Assembly (NCBI GenBank): GCA_037200385.1
Contig: JBBCGL010000001.1
Coordinates: 2,495,418-2,559,417, forward strand
Source of the DNA: Rhizomicrobium sp.
GTDB taxonomy: Bacteria > Pseudomonadota > Alphaproteobacteria > Micropepsales > Micropepsaceae
Reading direction: 5' to 3'
Length of the DNA stretch: 64,000 nucleotides
The notes under the pieces were generated by a model. It ran no database searches. It saw only the letters and a program-made list of their open reading frames with translations, and was not told the DNA's origin. The translations under genes were made by a program, and so were the position numbers. Every line of letters begins with the position of its first letter. Within the stretch, counting starts at the first letter, position 1. Shown one piece after another: positions 36,915 to 45,453 of this stretch.

Positions 36915-37901
36915 ATGCAGCAAGATCAGGGATATGCATTTTGCGTTGCCCCCATGATGGAGTGGACGGATACGCACTGCCGGGTGCTGCATCGTCTGCT
37001 GACGCGCCGCGCCCTGCTTTATACCGAGATGGTGACCGCCGAGGCCGTCCTGCGCGGCGATCGGGCGCGGCTGCTGCGGTTCGACGCGAGCGAGCATCCC
37101 GTCGCACTGCAATTGGGCGGCTCGGAGCCGGCGCGGCTGGCCGAGGCGGCGAAGCTGGCCGAGGATTTCGGCTATGACGAGATCAATCTCAATGTCGGCT
37201 GCCCTTCGGACCGTGTGCAGTCGGGACGTTTTGGCGCCTGCCTGATGCGCGAGCCAAATCTCGTGGGGGACTGCGTCGCGGCGATGCGTGCCGCCGTCGC
37301 CGTGCCGGTGACGGTGAAGTGCCGCCTGGGCGTCGACGACCAGGATCCCGAGACATCGCTGCGGGCGGTCCTCGCAGCCTGCGCGGCGGCGGGCGCTCGG
37401 GTGTTCGCGGTACACGCACGCAAGGCGTGGCTCGCGGGCCTGTCGCCGAAGGAAAACCGCGACGTGCCGCCGCTCGACTACGAGCTGGTCTATCGCGTGA
37501 AGCGCGAGAACCCGACGCTGACCATCGTGCTCAATGGCGGCATCGCCACGCTCGACCAGGCCGAGATGCATCTCGCCCATGTCGACGGGGTGATGCTGGG
37601 CCGCGCAGCCTATCATACGCCGGCGATGCTGGCGGAGGTGGACGCGCGATTCTTCGGCGGCGCGCCACGCGATGTCGATGCCGCCGTGGACGACTATCTC
37701 CGCTATGTCGCGCGCAAGCTGCATGACGGCGCGCCGCTGAACGCCATGACCAAGCATATGCTGGGGCTGTTCAATGGCAGGCCGGGCGCGCGCCTCTTCC
37801 GGCGGCATCTGAGCGAGAACGCGACACGCAAGGGCGCCGACGTGCAGACGCTGCGCGACGCGCTGACCCTGCTCAAGCGCGCCGAGCCGGTCGCGGCCTA
37901 G
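36915..37901 (+). CDS. dusA: tRNA-dihydrouridine synthase A
   Basis: This FMN-dependent enzyme reduces uridine to dihydrouridine in the tRNA D-loop. The 328-residue protein has the APMMEWTDTHCR start typical of DusA, the catalytic Cys96 in NVGCPSDRVQSG, and LNGGI in the barrel. ATG 36915 fits the family start; the 27 residues upstream in frame do not look like DusA. A convincing ribosome-binding site is not obvious. The integrase remnant lies 122 bases upstream, in the position usual for elements that insert at dusA. Confidence 0.92.
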   Translation: MQQDQGYAFCVAPMMEWTDTHCRVLHRLLTRRALLYTEMVTAEAVLRGDRARLLRFDASEHPVALQLGGSEPARLAEAAKLAEDFGYDEINLNVGCPSDRVQSGRFGACLMREPNLVGDCVAAMRAAVAVPVTVKCRLGVDDQDPETSLRAVLAACAAAGARVFAVHARKAWLAGLSPKENRDVPPLDYELVYRVKRENPTLTIVLNGGIATLDQAEMHLAHVDGVMLGRAAYHTPAMLAEVDARFFGGAPRDVDAAVDDYLRYVARKLHDGAPLNAMTKHMLGLFNGRPGARLFRRHLSENATRKGADVQTLRDALTLLKRAEPVAA

Positions 37902-38239
37902 CGGCCCGCGCCGAGGGCGTGTCGGATTCGTGAGGTCCGGACATCCCACGATGCCTGCCGGGCCCTGCCCGCGCGATGACCTTCCCCGCGCTCGGCCGCA
38001 GCACCGCGCTCGTCGCTTATGCTGCGAAGCAGCCCTCGCACCGACTTTCCATTCATCGCAAGTCCGTCGAAGGGCCCGCCGCCGACGGCACCGCCAATGT
38101 ACCACCGCAATCCGCCACGCCGCTGCTTGCCAAGACCGCGCGGCAACACAAGAAGAAGGCACGACGTCCCGCAGCGGGTGTCGGCTTGCGCCGGCCTGCG
38201 AATGCCGGTTCACTGGTTGCCTTCGGCGCAGGATGGGCG
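37902..38239. other. Non-coding stretch, no recognised gene
   Basis: The 338 bases between dusA and the exporter gene contain open frames on both strands, but their products have no recognisable motif, and no ribosome-binding site supports them. The plus-strand frame continuing into the exporter is rich in Arg, Ala and Pro. It could be a decayed gene or long leader. Confidence 0.5.
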
Positions 38240-39088
38240 ATGGAATTCTTCAGGACCGCCGCGGGCGGCGAGCTCGGCACGCTGGTCATCGGCTTGCTGA
38301 TGTCGGGCGTCGCGGGCGGGCTGGTGGCCGGCATGCTGGGCGTCGGCGGCGGCATCGTCGTCGTGCCGGTCCTCTACCACGTGCTGGCGCTCCTGGGCCT
38401 TGATCCGAATGTCGGGATGCATCTCGCGGTCGGCACGTCGCTGGCGACCATCATCCCGACCTCGATCTCATCGGTGCGGGCCCACAACGCGAAGGGCGCA
38501 GTCGACTGGGCACTGCTGCGGCGCTGGGTCGTGCCGATGGTCGTCGGCGTGATTATCGGCAGCATCCTGGCCGGCTGGGCGAAGGGGCAGGCTTTGGCGC
38601 TGTTCTTCGCGGTCGTGGCGTTGCCGGTGGCGGTGCATCTCGCTTTGTGGGGCGAGACGCGACGGATAGCGGATCATCTCCCGGGCGGCATCGGCGGCTT
38701 GCTGCTGCCGGCGGGGATCGGCGGCGTCTCGACCATGATGGGTATCGGCGGCGGCACGGTCGGCGTGCCGGCGATGACGCTGTGCGGCGTGCCGATCCAT
38801 CGCGCGGTGGGGACGGCGGCGGCGTTCGGGGCGATCATCTCGATACCCGGTACGGCGGGCGCCGTCATCGGCGGCTGGAGCGCGGCGCATCTGCCGCCCT
38901 ATTCGCTCGGCTATGTGAACCTGCTCGGCTTCGCGCTGATCGCGCCGGTAAGCTATGTCATGGCGCCGATCGGCGCGAAAATCGCGCACCGCACCGACCA
39001 GCGGGCGCTGCGCATGATCTTCGCGCTGTTCATCGCGATCACCGCGGCGCGCATGCTGTACGACGCACTGGGGCTGCACTGGATTTGA
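38240..39088 (+). CDS. TauE/SafE-family membrane transporter
   Basis: The 282-residue integral membrane protein has about eight hydrophobic segments. It carries the two family repeats with GMLGVGGGIVVVPVL (near residue 32) and MGIGGGTVGVPAM (near residue 170). The family exports or imports sulfite, sulfonates or other small organic anions. The ATG at 38240 begins right before the first membrane helix; an upstream ATG would add 88 unlikely residues. It converges on the phosphomannomutase gene 9 bases away. Substrate unknown. Confidence 0.85.
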   Translation: MEFFRTAAGGELGTLVIGLLMSGVAGGLVAGMLGVGGGIVVVPVLYHVLALLGLDPNVGMHLAVGTSLATIIPTSISSVRAHNAKGAVDWALLRRWVVPMVVGVIIGSILAGWAKGQALALFFAVVALPVAVHLALWGETRRIADHLPGGIGGLLLPAGIGGVSTMMGIGGGTVGVPAMTLCGVPIHRAVGTAAAFGAIISIPGTAGAVIGGWSAAHLPPYSLGYVNLLGFALIAPVSYVMAPIGAKIAHRTDQRALRMIFALFIAITAARMLYDALGLHWI

Positions 39089-39097
39089 GCACGACGA

Positions 39098-40591
39098 TCA
39101 GATCTTCTGGTCGTATTCGCCGACCTCCTTGTGCTTCTTCAGCCTGGCGTCGATGTCGGCGAAGATGCCGCGCATATTGGCCTCGGACTTGGGGCTTTCG
39201 ACCACCACGACCAGGCTCGGCTTGTTCGACGAGGCGCGGACCAGGCCCCAGGTGCCGTCTTCCAGCGTGACGCGCACGCCGTTCACGGTCACCAGCTTGG
39301 CGATCTTCTGGCCGAGGATCTGCTCCCCCTTGTCCTTGGCCTCCGTGTATTCCTTCACCATCGCCGCGACGACGTCGTACTTCACGGCATCGGGGCAGAA
39401 CGGCGCCATGGTCGGCGAGCTCCAGGTCTTGGGCAGGGACGCGACGAGGTCCGACATCTTCTTGCCCTTGGCACGGTCAAGCATCTCGAGCACCGCGATG
39501 CCGGCGACGATGCCGTCGTCATAGCCGCGCCCATAGGGCGGACACAGATAGTAGTGGCCGCTCTTCTCGAAGCCGGCGAGCGCGCCGATCTGCTGGCAAC
39601 GGCGCTTCATGTAGGAATGGCCGGTGATCCAGTAATCGGTGGTGGCGCCGTTCGCCTTCAGCACCGGATCGATCTCATAGATGCCGGTCGACTTCACGTC
39701 GGCGACGAATTTCGCGTCCTTGTGGGCGGCGGACATGTCGCGCGCCAGCAGCACGCCGATCTTGTCGGCGAAGGTCTCCTCGCCCTTGTCGTCGACCACG
39801 CCGCAGCGGTCGCCGTCGGCGTCGAAGCCCAGTGCGATCTCCGAGCCGTTCTCCTTCAGCGCCTTCGCCATGGCGTCCAGCATGTGGAGGTCTTCGGTGT
39901 TGGGATTGTAGTTGGGGAAATTGTAGTCCGGGTCGCATTGCGCCTCGACGACCTCGGCGCCGATCCGGCGCAAGGCTTCGGGGGCAAACAGCCCCGCGGT
40001 GCCGTTGCCGCACGCGACCGTCACCTTCATCGGCCGCGAGAGCTTGTGACCCTTGGTCAACTCGTCGAGATAGGCGTCGCGGAAATTCTCCACCATGCGG
40101 TAGGAACCGCCGGAGCGCGGCTTGCCTTCCTCTCCCAGCACGATGGCCTTGAGGCGCTTGATCTCGTCCGGACCGAAGGTGAGCGGCCGGGCGGCGCCCA
40201 TCTTCACGCCCGTCCAACCGTTCTCATTGTGGCTGGCGGTGACGACGGCGAGCGCCGGGCAGTCGAGCGCGAACTGCGCGAAATAGGCCATCGGCGTGGT
40301 GCCGAGCCCGATATCGACGACCTCACAACCGGCCTGCATCATGCCGATGATCAGCGCCTGCTTGATCGACATTTCGTAGGACCGATAGTCGTGGCCGGTC
40401 ACGACTTTCGGCTGGATGCCGAGCTCGTGGAAATAAGTGCCGAGGCCCAGGCCCAGCGCCTGGACGCCGAGCAGGTTGATCTCCTTGCCGAACAGCCAGC
40501 GCGCGTCATATTCGCGAAAGCCGTTCTGCGTGACGAGGGGCTGCATCTCGTATTCGAAGGTGTTGGGCTTGAGATCGGTGCGGATGGTCAT
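39098..40591 (-). CDS. Phosphomannomutase/phosphoglucomutase
   Basis: This 497-residue alpha-D-phosphohexomutase has the active phosphoserine loop TASHNENGWTG, the magnesium loop GFDADGDRCG and a sugar-binding segment ending PPYGRGYDDG. The closing segment with RASSNKPSL supplies the phosphate-binding loop. It interconverts hexose 1- and 6-phosphates for surface polysaccharide and nucleotide-sugar synthesis (ManB/AlgC type). It is followed 54 bases upstream by a small zinc-ribbon gene in the same direction. Confidence 0.92.
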   Translation of the reverse strand: MTIRTDLKPNTFEYEMQPLVTQNGFREYDARWLFGKEINLLGVQALGLGLGTYFHELGIQPKVVTGHDYRSYEMSIKQALIIGMMQAGCEVVDIGLGTTPMAYFAQFALDCPALAVVTASHNENGWTGVKMGAARPLTFGPDEIKRLKAIVLGEEGKPRSGGSYRMVENFRDAYLDELTKGHKLSRPMKVTVACGNGTAGLFAPEALRRIGAEVVEAQCDPDYNFPNYNPNTEDLHMLDAMAKALKENGSEIALGFDADGDRCGVVDDKGEETFADKIGVLLARDMSAAHKDAKFVADVKSTGIYEIDPVLKANGATTDYWITGHSYMKRRCQQIGALAGFEKSGHYYLCPPYGRGYDDGIVAGIAVLEMLDRAKGKKMSDLVASLPKTWSSPTMAPFCPDAVKYDVVAAMVKEYTEAKDKGEQILGQKIAKLVTVNGVRVTLEDGTWGLVRASSNKPSLVVVVESPKSEANMRGIFADIDARLKKHKEVGEYDQKI

Positions 40592-40645
40592 GCTGGGTCC
40601 GTAAGGGCAAGGGTGTGACGGAGGTGCGGCGAAGGAGGCCCCGGT

Positions 40646-40849
40646 TCAGGTGCCGTCGGGCTCCGGCTCGTGGGGACCGAGCTTGCCGTCTTTTGTCTCG
40701 AACCGCGGATTGGAGATGTCGAAAGTGTCGAAGCCGCAATGCGGACAGAGGCTGAAGACGTCGTCTTTCACGAAATGGGTCGTCTTGTGGCAGCGCTCGC
40801 AGCGATATTCGCCGGCGGCGCGCACGATTTCTCCGGTCTTTTCGGTCAT
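40646..40849 (-). CDS. Small zinc-ribbon protein
   Basis: This 67-residue protein contains two Cys-x2-Cys pairs, CERC (near residue 17) and CPHCG (near residue 35), which form a zinc ribbon. AAGGAA precedes the ATG at a somewhat long distance. It lies upstream of the phosphomannomutase gene. Function not known. Confidence 0.75.
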   Translation of the reverse strand: MTEKTGEIVRAAGEYRCERCHKTTHFVKDDVFSLCPHCGFDTFDISNPRFETKDGKLGPHEPEPDGT

Positions 40850-40972
40850 GCGGGGTCCGTTCCTTGGAGTTCCTAGTCTAACGCAGCGCCGGTTTGGCCG
40901 TTGCGTGTGCATTCGGCAATAAAATTGTTTGACGTCGCTGGAATGACGGCTATTTCCGTTCATCGGCTGTGG

Positions 40973-40978
40973 TACAAT
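40973..40978 (+). promoter_or_regulatory. Candidate -10 box of cobA
   Basis: TGTGGTACAAT carries an extended -10 element (TG-x2-TACAAT). The start of cobA is 27 bases downstream. No good -35 box is seen. Confidence 0.3.
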
Positions 40979-41004
40979 CTCTCCTACAACGCCTGTGATG
41001 TGAA

Positions 41005-41868
41005 ATGGCCGCTCCCGAGCCCCTGTATAGCGAATCGCGCGCTCTTGCCGTAGCGCTGGGTCTGCCCGGATTCGAGCGCGGCTGGGTATGGTTGGCGGGT
41101 GCCGGGCCGGGCGATGCCGGGCTGATCACCGTGCTGGGGGCGCATGCGATCCAGGGTGCCGATGTCATCCTCTATGACGCGCTGATCAACGAGACCTTGT
41201 TGAAGCTGGCGCGGCCGGGCGCCGAACTGGTCTTCGCCGGCAAGCGCGCCGGCGTGAAATCGTGCCGGCAGTCGGATATCTCGCGCACGCTGGTGTCGCT
41301 TGCCAAGAAGGGCAAGCGCGTCCTGCGGCTGAAAGGCGGCGATCCCTTCGTGTTCGGGCGCGGCGGCGAAGAGGCGCTGGCGCTGGTGCGGGCGGGCGTG
41401 CCGTTCCGCGTCGTGCCCGGCGTCACGGCCGGGATCGGCGGGCTGGCCTATGCCGGCATCCCGGCAACGCATCGCGACACCAACCATGCGGTGACCTTCA
41501 TCACCGGGCATGGCGTGGACGGCAAGATTCCGGATCTCGACTGGGACGCGGTCGCGAAGGCCTCGCCGACGCTGGTACTGTACATGGCGCGCAAGACCAT
41601 CGGCATGATCGCCGCCAAGCTGATCGCCGGTGGCCGCGATGCGGACGAAGCCGCGGCGCTGGTGGCCGATGCGACGACCGGTGCACAGACCGTGACGGTC
41701 ACGACGCTGGGCCGGCTCGGCGAGACGGCGGCCGGCAACGCGCCGGCCATCATCGTGATCGGCGAGAATGTGAAGCTGCGCGAAGGGCTGGACTGGCTGG
41801 GCGCGATCGCCGGCCGCGTGCTGGAGCCCTGGCCGCTCGGCCGCGACAAGCTCAGCGACGCGATTTGA
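41005..41868 (+). CDS. cobA: Uroporphyrinogen-III C-methyltransferase
   Basis: It transfers two methyl groups from S-adenosylmethionine to uroporphyrinogen III, giving precorrin-2 for siroheme and cobalamin. The 287-residue protein has VWLAGAGPGDAGLITVLG, the SAM-site loop LKGGDPFVFGRGGEE and VPGVTAG. It lacks the CysG dehydrogenase/chelatase part. No ribosome-binding site is evident at the ATG. The next gene follows after 30 bases. Confidence 0.93.
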   Translation: MAAPEPLYSESRALAVALGLPGFERGWVWLAGAGPGDAGLITVLGAHAIQGADVILYDALINETLLKLARPGAELVFAGKRAGVKSCRQSDISRTLVSLAKKGKRVLRLKGGDPFVFGRGGEEALALVRAGVPFRVVPGVTAGIGGLAYAGIPATHRDTNHAVTFITGHGVDGKIPDLDWDAVAKASPTLVLYMARKTIGMIAAKLIAGGRDADEAAALVADATTGAQTVTVTTLGRLGETAAGNAPAIIVIGENVKLREGLDWLGAIAGRVLEPWPLGRDKLSDAI

Positions 41869-41898
41869 GCTAGACTGGCAGCCCAGCGAGGGCGCGCC

Positions 41899-42972
41899 AT
41901 GGACATCGTCGAAGCGACGCAAAGCTACGAGACCTGGCTGGGCAAAGCCGTGCCGCTGGTGCCCGAGGATCTCAAGGCCAAGCACGACGTGATGCGCAAA
42001 AGCGCCTTCGGCTTCCTGCGCGCGACTTACTATCGGTGGACGCAGCAACTGCCCGCACTGTGCCCGGAGGCTGCCGAGGCGCCGGCCGTGCTCGGCATCG
42101 GCGACCTGCATGTGGAGAATTTCGGTACCTGGCGCGACGGCGAGGCGCGGCTGGTATGGGGCGTGAACGATTTCGACGAGGCGACCACCCTGCCCTATGC
42201 CGCCGACCTCATCCGGCTGGCGACCAGCGTGCTGATCGCGATCGACGAAGGCAGTCTTTCGATCGGCGCGCGGCATGCGTGCAACGAAATCCTCGACGGC
42301 TATACCAAGGCGATGGCGGCGCCCGAGGCGCGGCCCTTCGTGCTGGAAGAAGGCAACCGCTCGCTGCGCGAGATCGCGATGGGCGATCGCCACAGCCCGC
42401 GCAAATTCTGGAAGCGGCTGCAGAAGGCCGACGATGCCGAGCCGCCGCCCGAAGCCAAGGCGCTGCTGCTCAAACATCTGCCCAAGGGTGCGCCGGAGAT
42501 CGCCTTCAAGCGGCGGACGGCCGGCGCGGGCAGTCTCGGGTTGCCGCGTTTCGTGGCGCTGCGCGAACTCGACCGCAGCCTCGTCGCGCGCGAAGCCAAG
42601 GCGCGCGGGCCGTCGGTGCGCTGCTGGACGGATGGTGCGAGGGACGCGCGCGGCAACTATGCCGAGATCGTGGGACGCGCGATCCGGCCGCACGACCCGT
42701 TCCTGATCGTCGAGACCAACTGGATCGTGCGGCGTCTGGCGCCGCATTGCGAGCGCATCGCGCTTTCCGACATCGACGACGCGGCCGGACGGCGCGACGT
42801 GCTGAACGCGATGGGAGCGGAGACCGCGAATATCCATCGCGGCACGCGCGGCGCGGCGGTGCGGATCCGCAAGCATCTGGCCAAGCAGGAGGACGACTGG
42901 CTGCACGATGCCGCGCGCCTGATGGCCGGCGCCGTGCAGCGGGACCGGGCGGCCTGGCGCAAGCGCGGCTAG
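41899..42972 (+). CDS. DUF2252 family protein
   Basis: The 357-residue protein has the kinase-like [11 protein letters not shown] and NDFDEA motifs of the DUF2252 family, which resemble the catalytic and metal-binding loops of aminoglycoside phosphotransferases. An actual kinase activity has not been shown to my knowledge. The stop codon shares the palindrome CTAG with the stop of the convergent DUF1289 gene. Confidence 0.82.
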   Translation: MDIVEATQSYETWLGKAVPLVPEDLKAKHDVMRKSAFGFLRATYYRWTQQLPALCPEAAEAPAVLGIGDLHVENFGTWRDGEARLVWGVNDFDEATTLPYAADLIRLATSVLIAIDEGSLSIGARHACNEILDGYTKAMAAPEARPFVLEEGNRSLREIAMGDRHSPRKFWKRLQKADDAEPPPEAKALLLKHLPKGAPEIAFKRRTAGAGSLGLPRFVALRELDRSLVAREAKARGPSVRCWTDGARDARGNYAEIVGRAIRPHDPFLIVETNWIVRRLAPHCERIALSDIDDAAGRRDVLNAMGAETANIHRGTRGAAVRIRKHLAKQEDDWLHDAARLMAGAVQRDRAAWRKRG

Positions 42973-43160
42973 GGCTGCGGCACGACGGGAAGTCCCTTGT
43001 CCTTCATCCGCTGCGGCAACGCCGCCATGGTGGCGCGGCGCTGTTCCTCGCTCATGCGGCCCCAACTCGCGATCTCCGGCAGCGTGCGGCCGCAACCGAG
43101 GCAAAGATCGGTCGGACCGTCGATCACGCAGACTTTGATGCAGGGCGAGGAGAGTTGCAT
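42969..43160 (-). CDS. DUF1289 family protein
   Basis: This 63-residue protein has the family signature: [15 protein letters not shown] and EEQR. The four cysteines suggest a small metal or Fe-S site. Its 3' end overlaps the DUF2252 gene by 4 bases. Function unknown. Confidence 0.88.
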   Translation of the reverse strand: MQLSSPCIKVCVIDGPTDLCLGCGRTLPEIASWGRMSEEQRRATMAALPQRMKDKGLPVVPQP

Positions 43161-43202
43161 GCGCGGTTCATAACATCACGGCACCGACGGACGCCATCGC
43201 TT

Positions 43203-43826
43203 CTAGTTGCCGTCCGAATCCTGCTTCGGCGGCCATTCGGCAATGAAGCCGCGACCGTCCAGGTTAGCGACGGCGCGGTGCATCCGGTCCTGGAAAGCCA
43301 CCTCGCCGCCGTCGCGATCCTGCAGATCCTGCTGCCAGTCTCCGAGCACCTCGGCGCGCTCCCGTTCGCCGGGGATTCCGTTGGTGACCGCGGTGAGCGC
43401 GACCCCGGAACAGCTGCCGGCGTGGATCGCAGCGGTAATTTCGGCAAAGCCAGGATGCAGGATGGGGCCGAGGGTCGGCGATTCCCAATCGTCCTTCCAC
43501 GCCGCGTCGGTGCGGCCCGCGATATGGATCGTGTAGACGAAGCGCTCGTCCTCATCCAGGCCGAACAACTCGGCATGGTCGAGCTTGTCGATCAGCGAGG
43601 CTTCGCCGAGTTTCTGCAGGTCGGCGGCGCTGATGTTGCAGGTCGCGTCGCCGGGCGGCTGCCAGCCCTGGCGCGCGGCGGCCTGCGCCTCGTCCTTCGC
43701 GCGCAGGAAGGCGGCCCGGTCGCCCGCCTTCAGCGCGAGCAGCGCGTGGGCGAGCGGCGTGTCGGGCGCGGCACCGCAGGCCGAAAGGCCGAGCGCGGCG
43801 AGGAGGAAAAGGACGGCGATGCGCAT
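43203..43826 (-). CDS. Putative lipoprotein
   Basis: This 207-residue protein starts with MRIAVLFLLAALGLSAC, a lipoprotein signal with Cys17 as the lipidated residue. The mature part contains no known domain. It ends in a short acidic tail. It is 42 bases downstream of DUF1289 in the same direction. I do not recognise the family. Confidence 0.75.
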   Translation of the reverse strand: MRIAVLFLLAALGLSACGAAPDTPLAHALLALKAGDRAAFLRAKDEAQAAARQGWQPPGDATCNISAADLQKLGEASLIDKLDHAELFGLDEDERFVYTIHIAGRTDAAWKDDWESPTLGPILHPGFAEITAAIHAGSCSGVALTAVTNGIPGERERAEVLGDWQQDLQDRDGGEVAFQDRMHRAVANLDGRGFIAEWPPKQDSDGN

Positions 43827-43915
43827 AGGCGCATTACGCCATGGGCACGCTTAACGCCGGGTTAGAATTGCGCGCATCTTTTCGGAGCCGGCGGTGACGC
43901 AGCCGAGCATGGCGT

Positions 43916-44122
43916 CTACGTCTTCGAGCGCATCGAAGGCAAAATAACGAATTGCAGCACGACACAGAGGACGGCACAGACGCCGATGCCCAGGGCAGCC
44001 CAGATGCCGAGGCCGAACATCCATTCGCCATGGCCGATATGAAGCAGGCCAAGGATCAGGGTCGCGGCATAGACGACCCCGCTCAGCAGCAATCCGTACC
44101 GCGCGATCCAGAGAGCCCGCAT
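43916..44122 (-). CDS. Small membrane protein
   Basis: This 68-residue protein has two predicted membrane segments: about 8-28 (YGLLLSGVVYAATLILGLL) and about 35-62. Its stop is followed by an 89-base stretch without a gene. It is downstream of the acyl-CoA dehydrogenase operon and separated from it by the palindrome at 44137. Function unknown; the start could be later. Confidence 0.55.
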   Translation of the reverse strand: MRALWIARYGLLLSGVVYAATLILGLLHIGHGEWMFGLGIWAALGIGVCAVLCVVLQFVILPSMRSKT

Positions 44123-44136
44123 TGCCGCCCCCAAAC

Positions 44137-44165
44137 CCTCTCCCCCGCCAAAGGCGGGGAAGAGG
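44137..44165. repeat. REP-like palindrome
   Basis: CCTCT-c-CCCCGCC, loop AAA, GGCGGGG-a-AGAGG form a 12-pair stem with one mismatch. Such CCCTCTCCCC palindromes are common dispersed intergenic elements in high-GC proteobacteria. It follows the acyl-CoA dehydrogenase stop by 12 bases and could act as its terminator or stabilise its mRNA end. Confidence 0.55.
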
Positions 44166-44177
44166 ACGTTTGTCTTC

Positions 44178-45422
44178 CTACCGTCCCGTCGGGATTTTGT
44201 TGAACGGGACGTCCTTGTCGACGCGGATGTCGCCGGGAAGGCCCAGCACACGTTCCGCGATGATGTTGCGCAGGATCTCGTCCGTGCCGCCCGCGATGCG
44301 CAGGCCGGGCGCCGAGAGCCAGCCACCCTGGAAGGCGCCGCCCATCGGTGCGCCGTCACCCTGCAGGATGCCGGCTTCGCCTTCGAGCTCCATCGCGAAG
44401 GCGGAGAGATCCTGCAGCTTCGACGCCACGACGATCTTGGCGATCGACGCCTCGGGTCCCGGCTGCTTGCCCTGGGAGAGCGCGGTCATGGTGCGCATAG
44501 TGGTGTAGCGCAGGCCCGCCGAACGGACATACCAGTCGGCGATCTTCTCGCGCACCGCCGCGTTCTTGATCGCGGGGCCGTCTTCCAGCTCGAGCTCGCG
44601 CGCGAGCTGCATCAGCTGCGGCACGTCGAGGCCGCCGCCCTGGCCGCCGCCGACGGCCAGACGCTCATGCATCAGCGTCGTGAGCGCCACGGTCCAGCCC
44701 TGGCCGACCTCGCCAAGGCGCTGGCTGTCCTTCACCTTCACGTCCGTGAAGAAGATCTCGTTGAACCCCGAACCGCCGCTCGCCTGCTTGATCGGACGCA
44801 CATCGACGCCCGGATCCTTCATGTCGATGTAGAACATCGTCAGGCCCTTGTGCTTGGGCACGTTGGGATCGGTCCGGGTGAGGATGATGCCGTAGTCCGA
44901 GAACTGCGCGCCCGTGGTCCAGATCTTGGAGCCGTTGATGGTCCAGGTGCCGTCGGCGTTCTTCTCCGCCTTGGTGCGCAGGTTGGCGACGTCGGAACCG
45001 CCGGCCGGCTCGGAAAAGAGCTGGCACCAGATCTCGTCGCCCTGTACGGCCGGCCAGACATAGCGCTTCTTCGCCTCTTCGTCGCCATAGGCCATCAGCG
45101 TCGGGATGCACATGCCCAGGCCGATCGCGAAGGGCGCGCCGTTCGCGACATCGTATTTCGATTCTTCCTGGCTGAAGATAATCGACTGCATCGGCGTGCC
45201 GCCGATCCCGCCCATGCCCTTGGGCCAGGTGATGCGGGCATAGCCGGCCTTGGCCTTGGTCTTCTGCCAGGCTTTCGACGCGGCCATCTCGCCCGCGGCG
45301 CCGTTCTCCATGTCTTCCGGATCGATCTCGCGCTTGCCGCTGCGTTTGGTGGCATTGGCATCGAGCCAGGCGCGCACTTCCTTCCGGAACGCGGCCTCTT
45401 CGGGGCTGTCTTCGAAGTCCAT
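44178..45422 (-). CDS. Acyl-CoA dehydrogenase, subunit-like 1
   Basis: The 414-residue flavoprotein introduces a double bond into an acyl-CoA. It shows QLFSEPAGGSDVANLRT and KIWTTGAQFSDYGI for FAD binding, and a C-terminal GGTDEILRNIIAERVLGLPGD split by helix ends. GGGAG precedes the ATG at 45422. It is 31 bases downstream of a second, shorter acyl-CoA dehydrogenase gene. Such neighbours form alpha2beta2 enzymes in sterol and bulky side-chain breakdown. Confidence 0.88.
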   Translation of the reverse strand: MDFEDSPEEAAFRKEVRAWLDANATKRSGKREIDPEDMENGAAGEMAASKAWQKTKAKAGYARITWPKGMGGIGGTPMQSIIFSQEESKYDVANGAPFAIGLGMCIPTLMAYGDEEAKKRYVWPAVQGDEIWCQLFSEPAGGSDVANLRTKAEKNADGTWTINGSKIWTTGAQFSDYGIILTRTDPNVPKHKGLTMFYIDMKDPGVDVRPIKQASGGSGFNEIFFTDVKVKDSQRLGEVGQGWTVALTTLMHERLAVGGGQGGGLDVPQLMQLARELELEDGPAIKNAAVREKIADWYVRSAGLRYTTMRTMTALSQGKQPGPEASIAKIVVASKLQDLSAFAMELEGEAGILQGDGAPMGGAFQGGWLSAPGLRIAGGTDEILRNIIAERVLGLPGDIRVDKDVPFNKIPTGR

Positions 45423-45453
45423 TGATATTCTCCCGTAATTTTTTGACCGCGCC

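Noticed and set aside
37898-38149. A short minus-strand frame between dusA and the exporter
   Set aside because: No motif, no ribosome-binding site and an Arg/Gly-rich product.
36609-38213. A 534-codon open frame on the minus strand across dusA
   Set aside because: DusA on the other strand has the catalytic Cys and all motifs, while this frame shows none.
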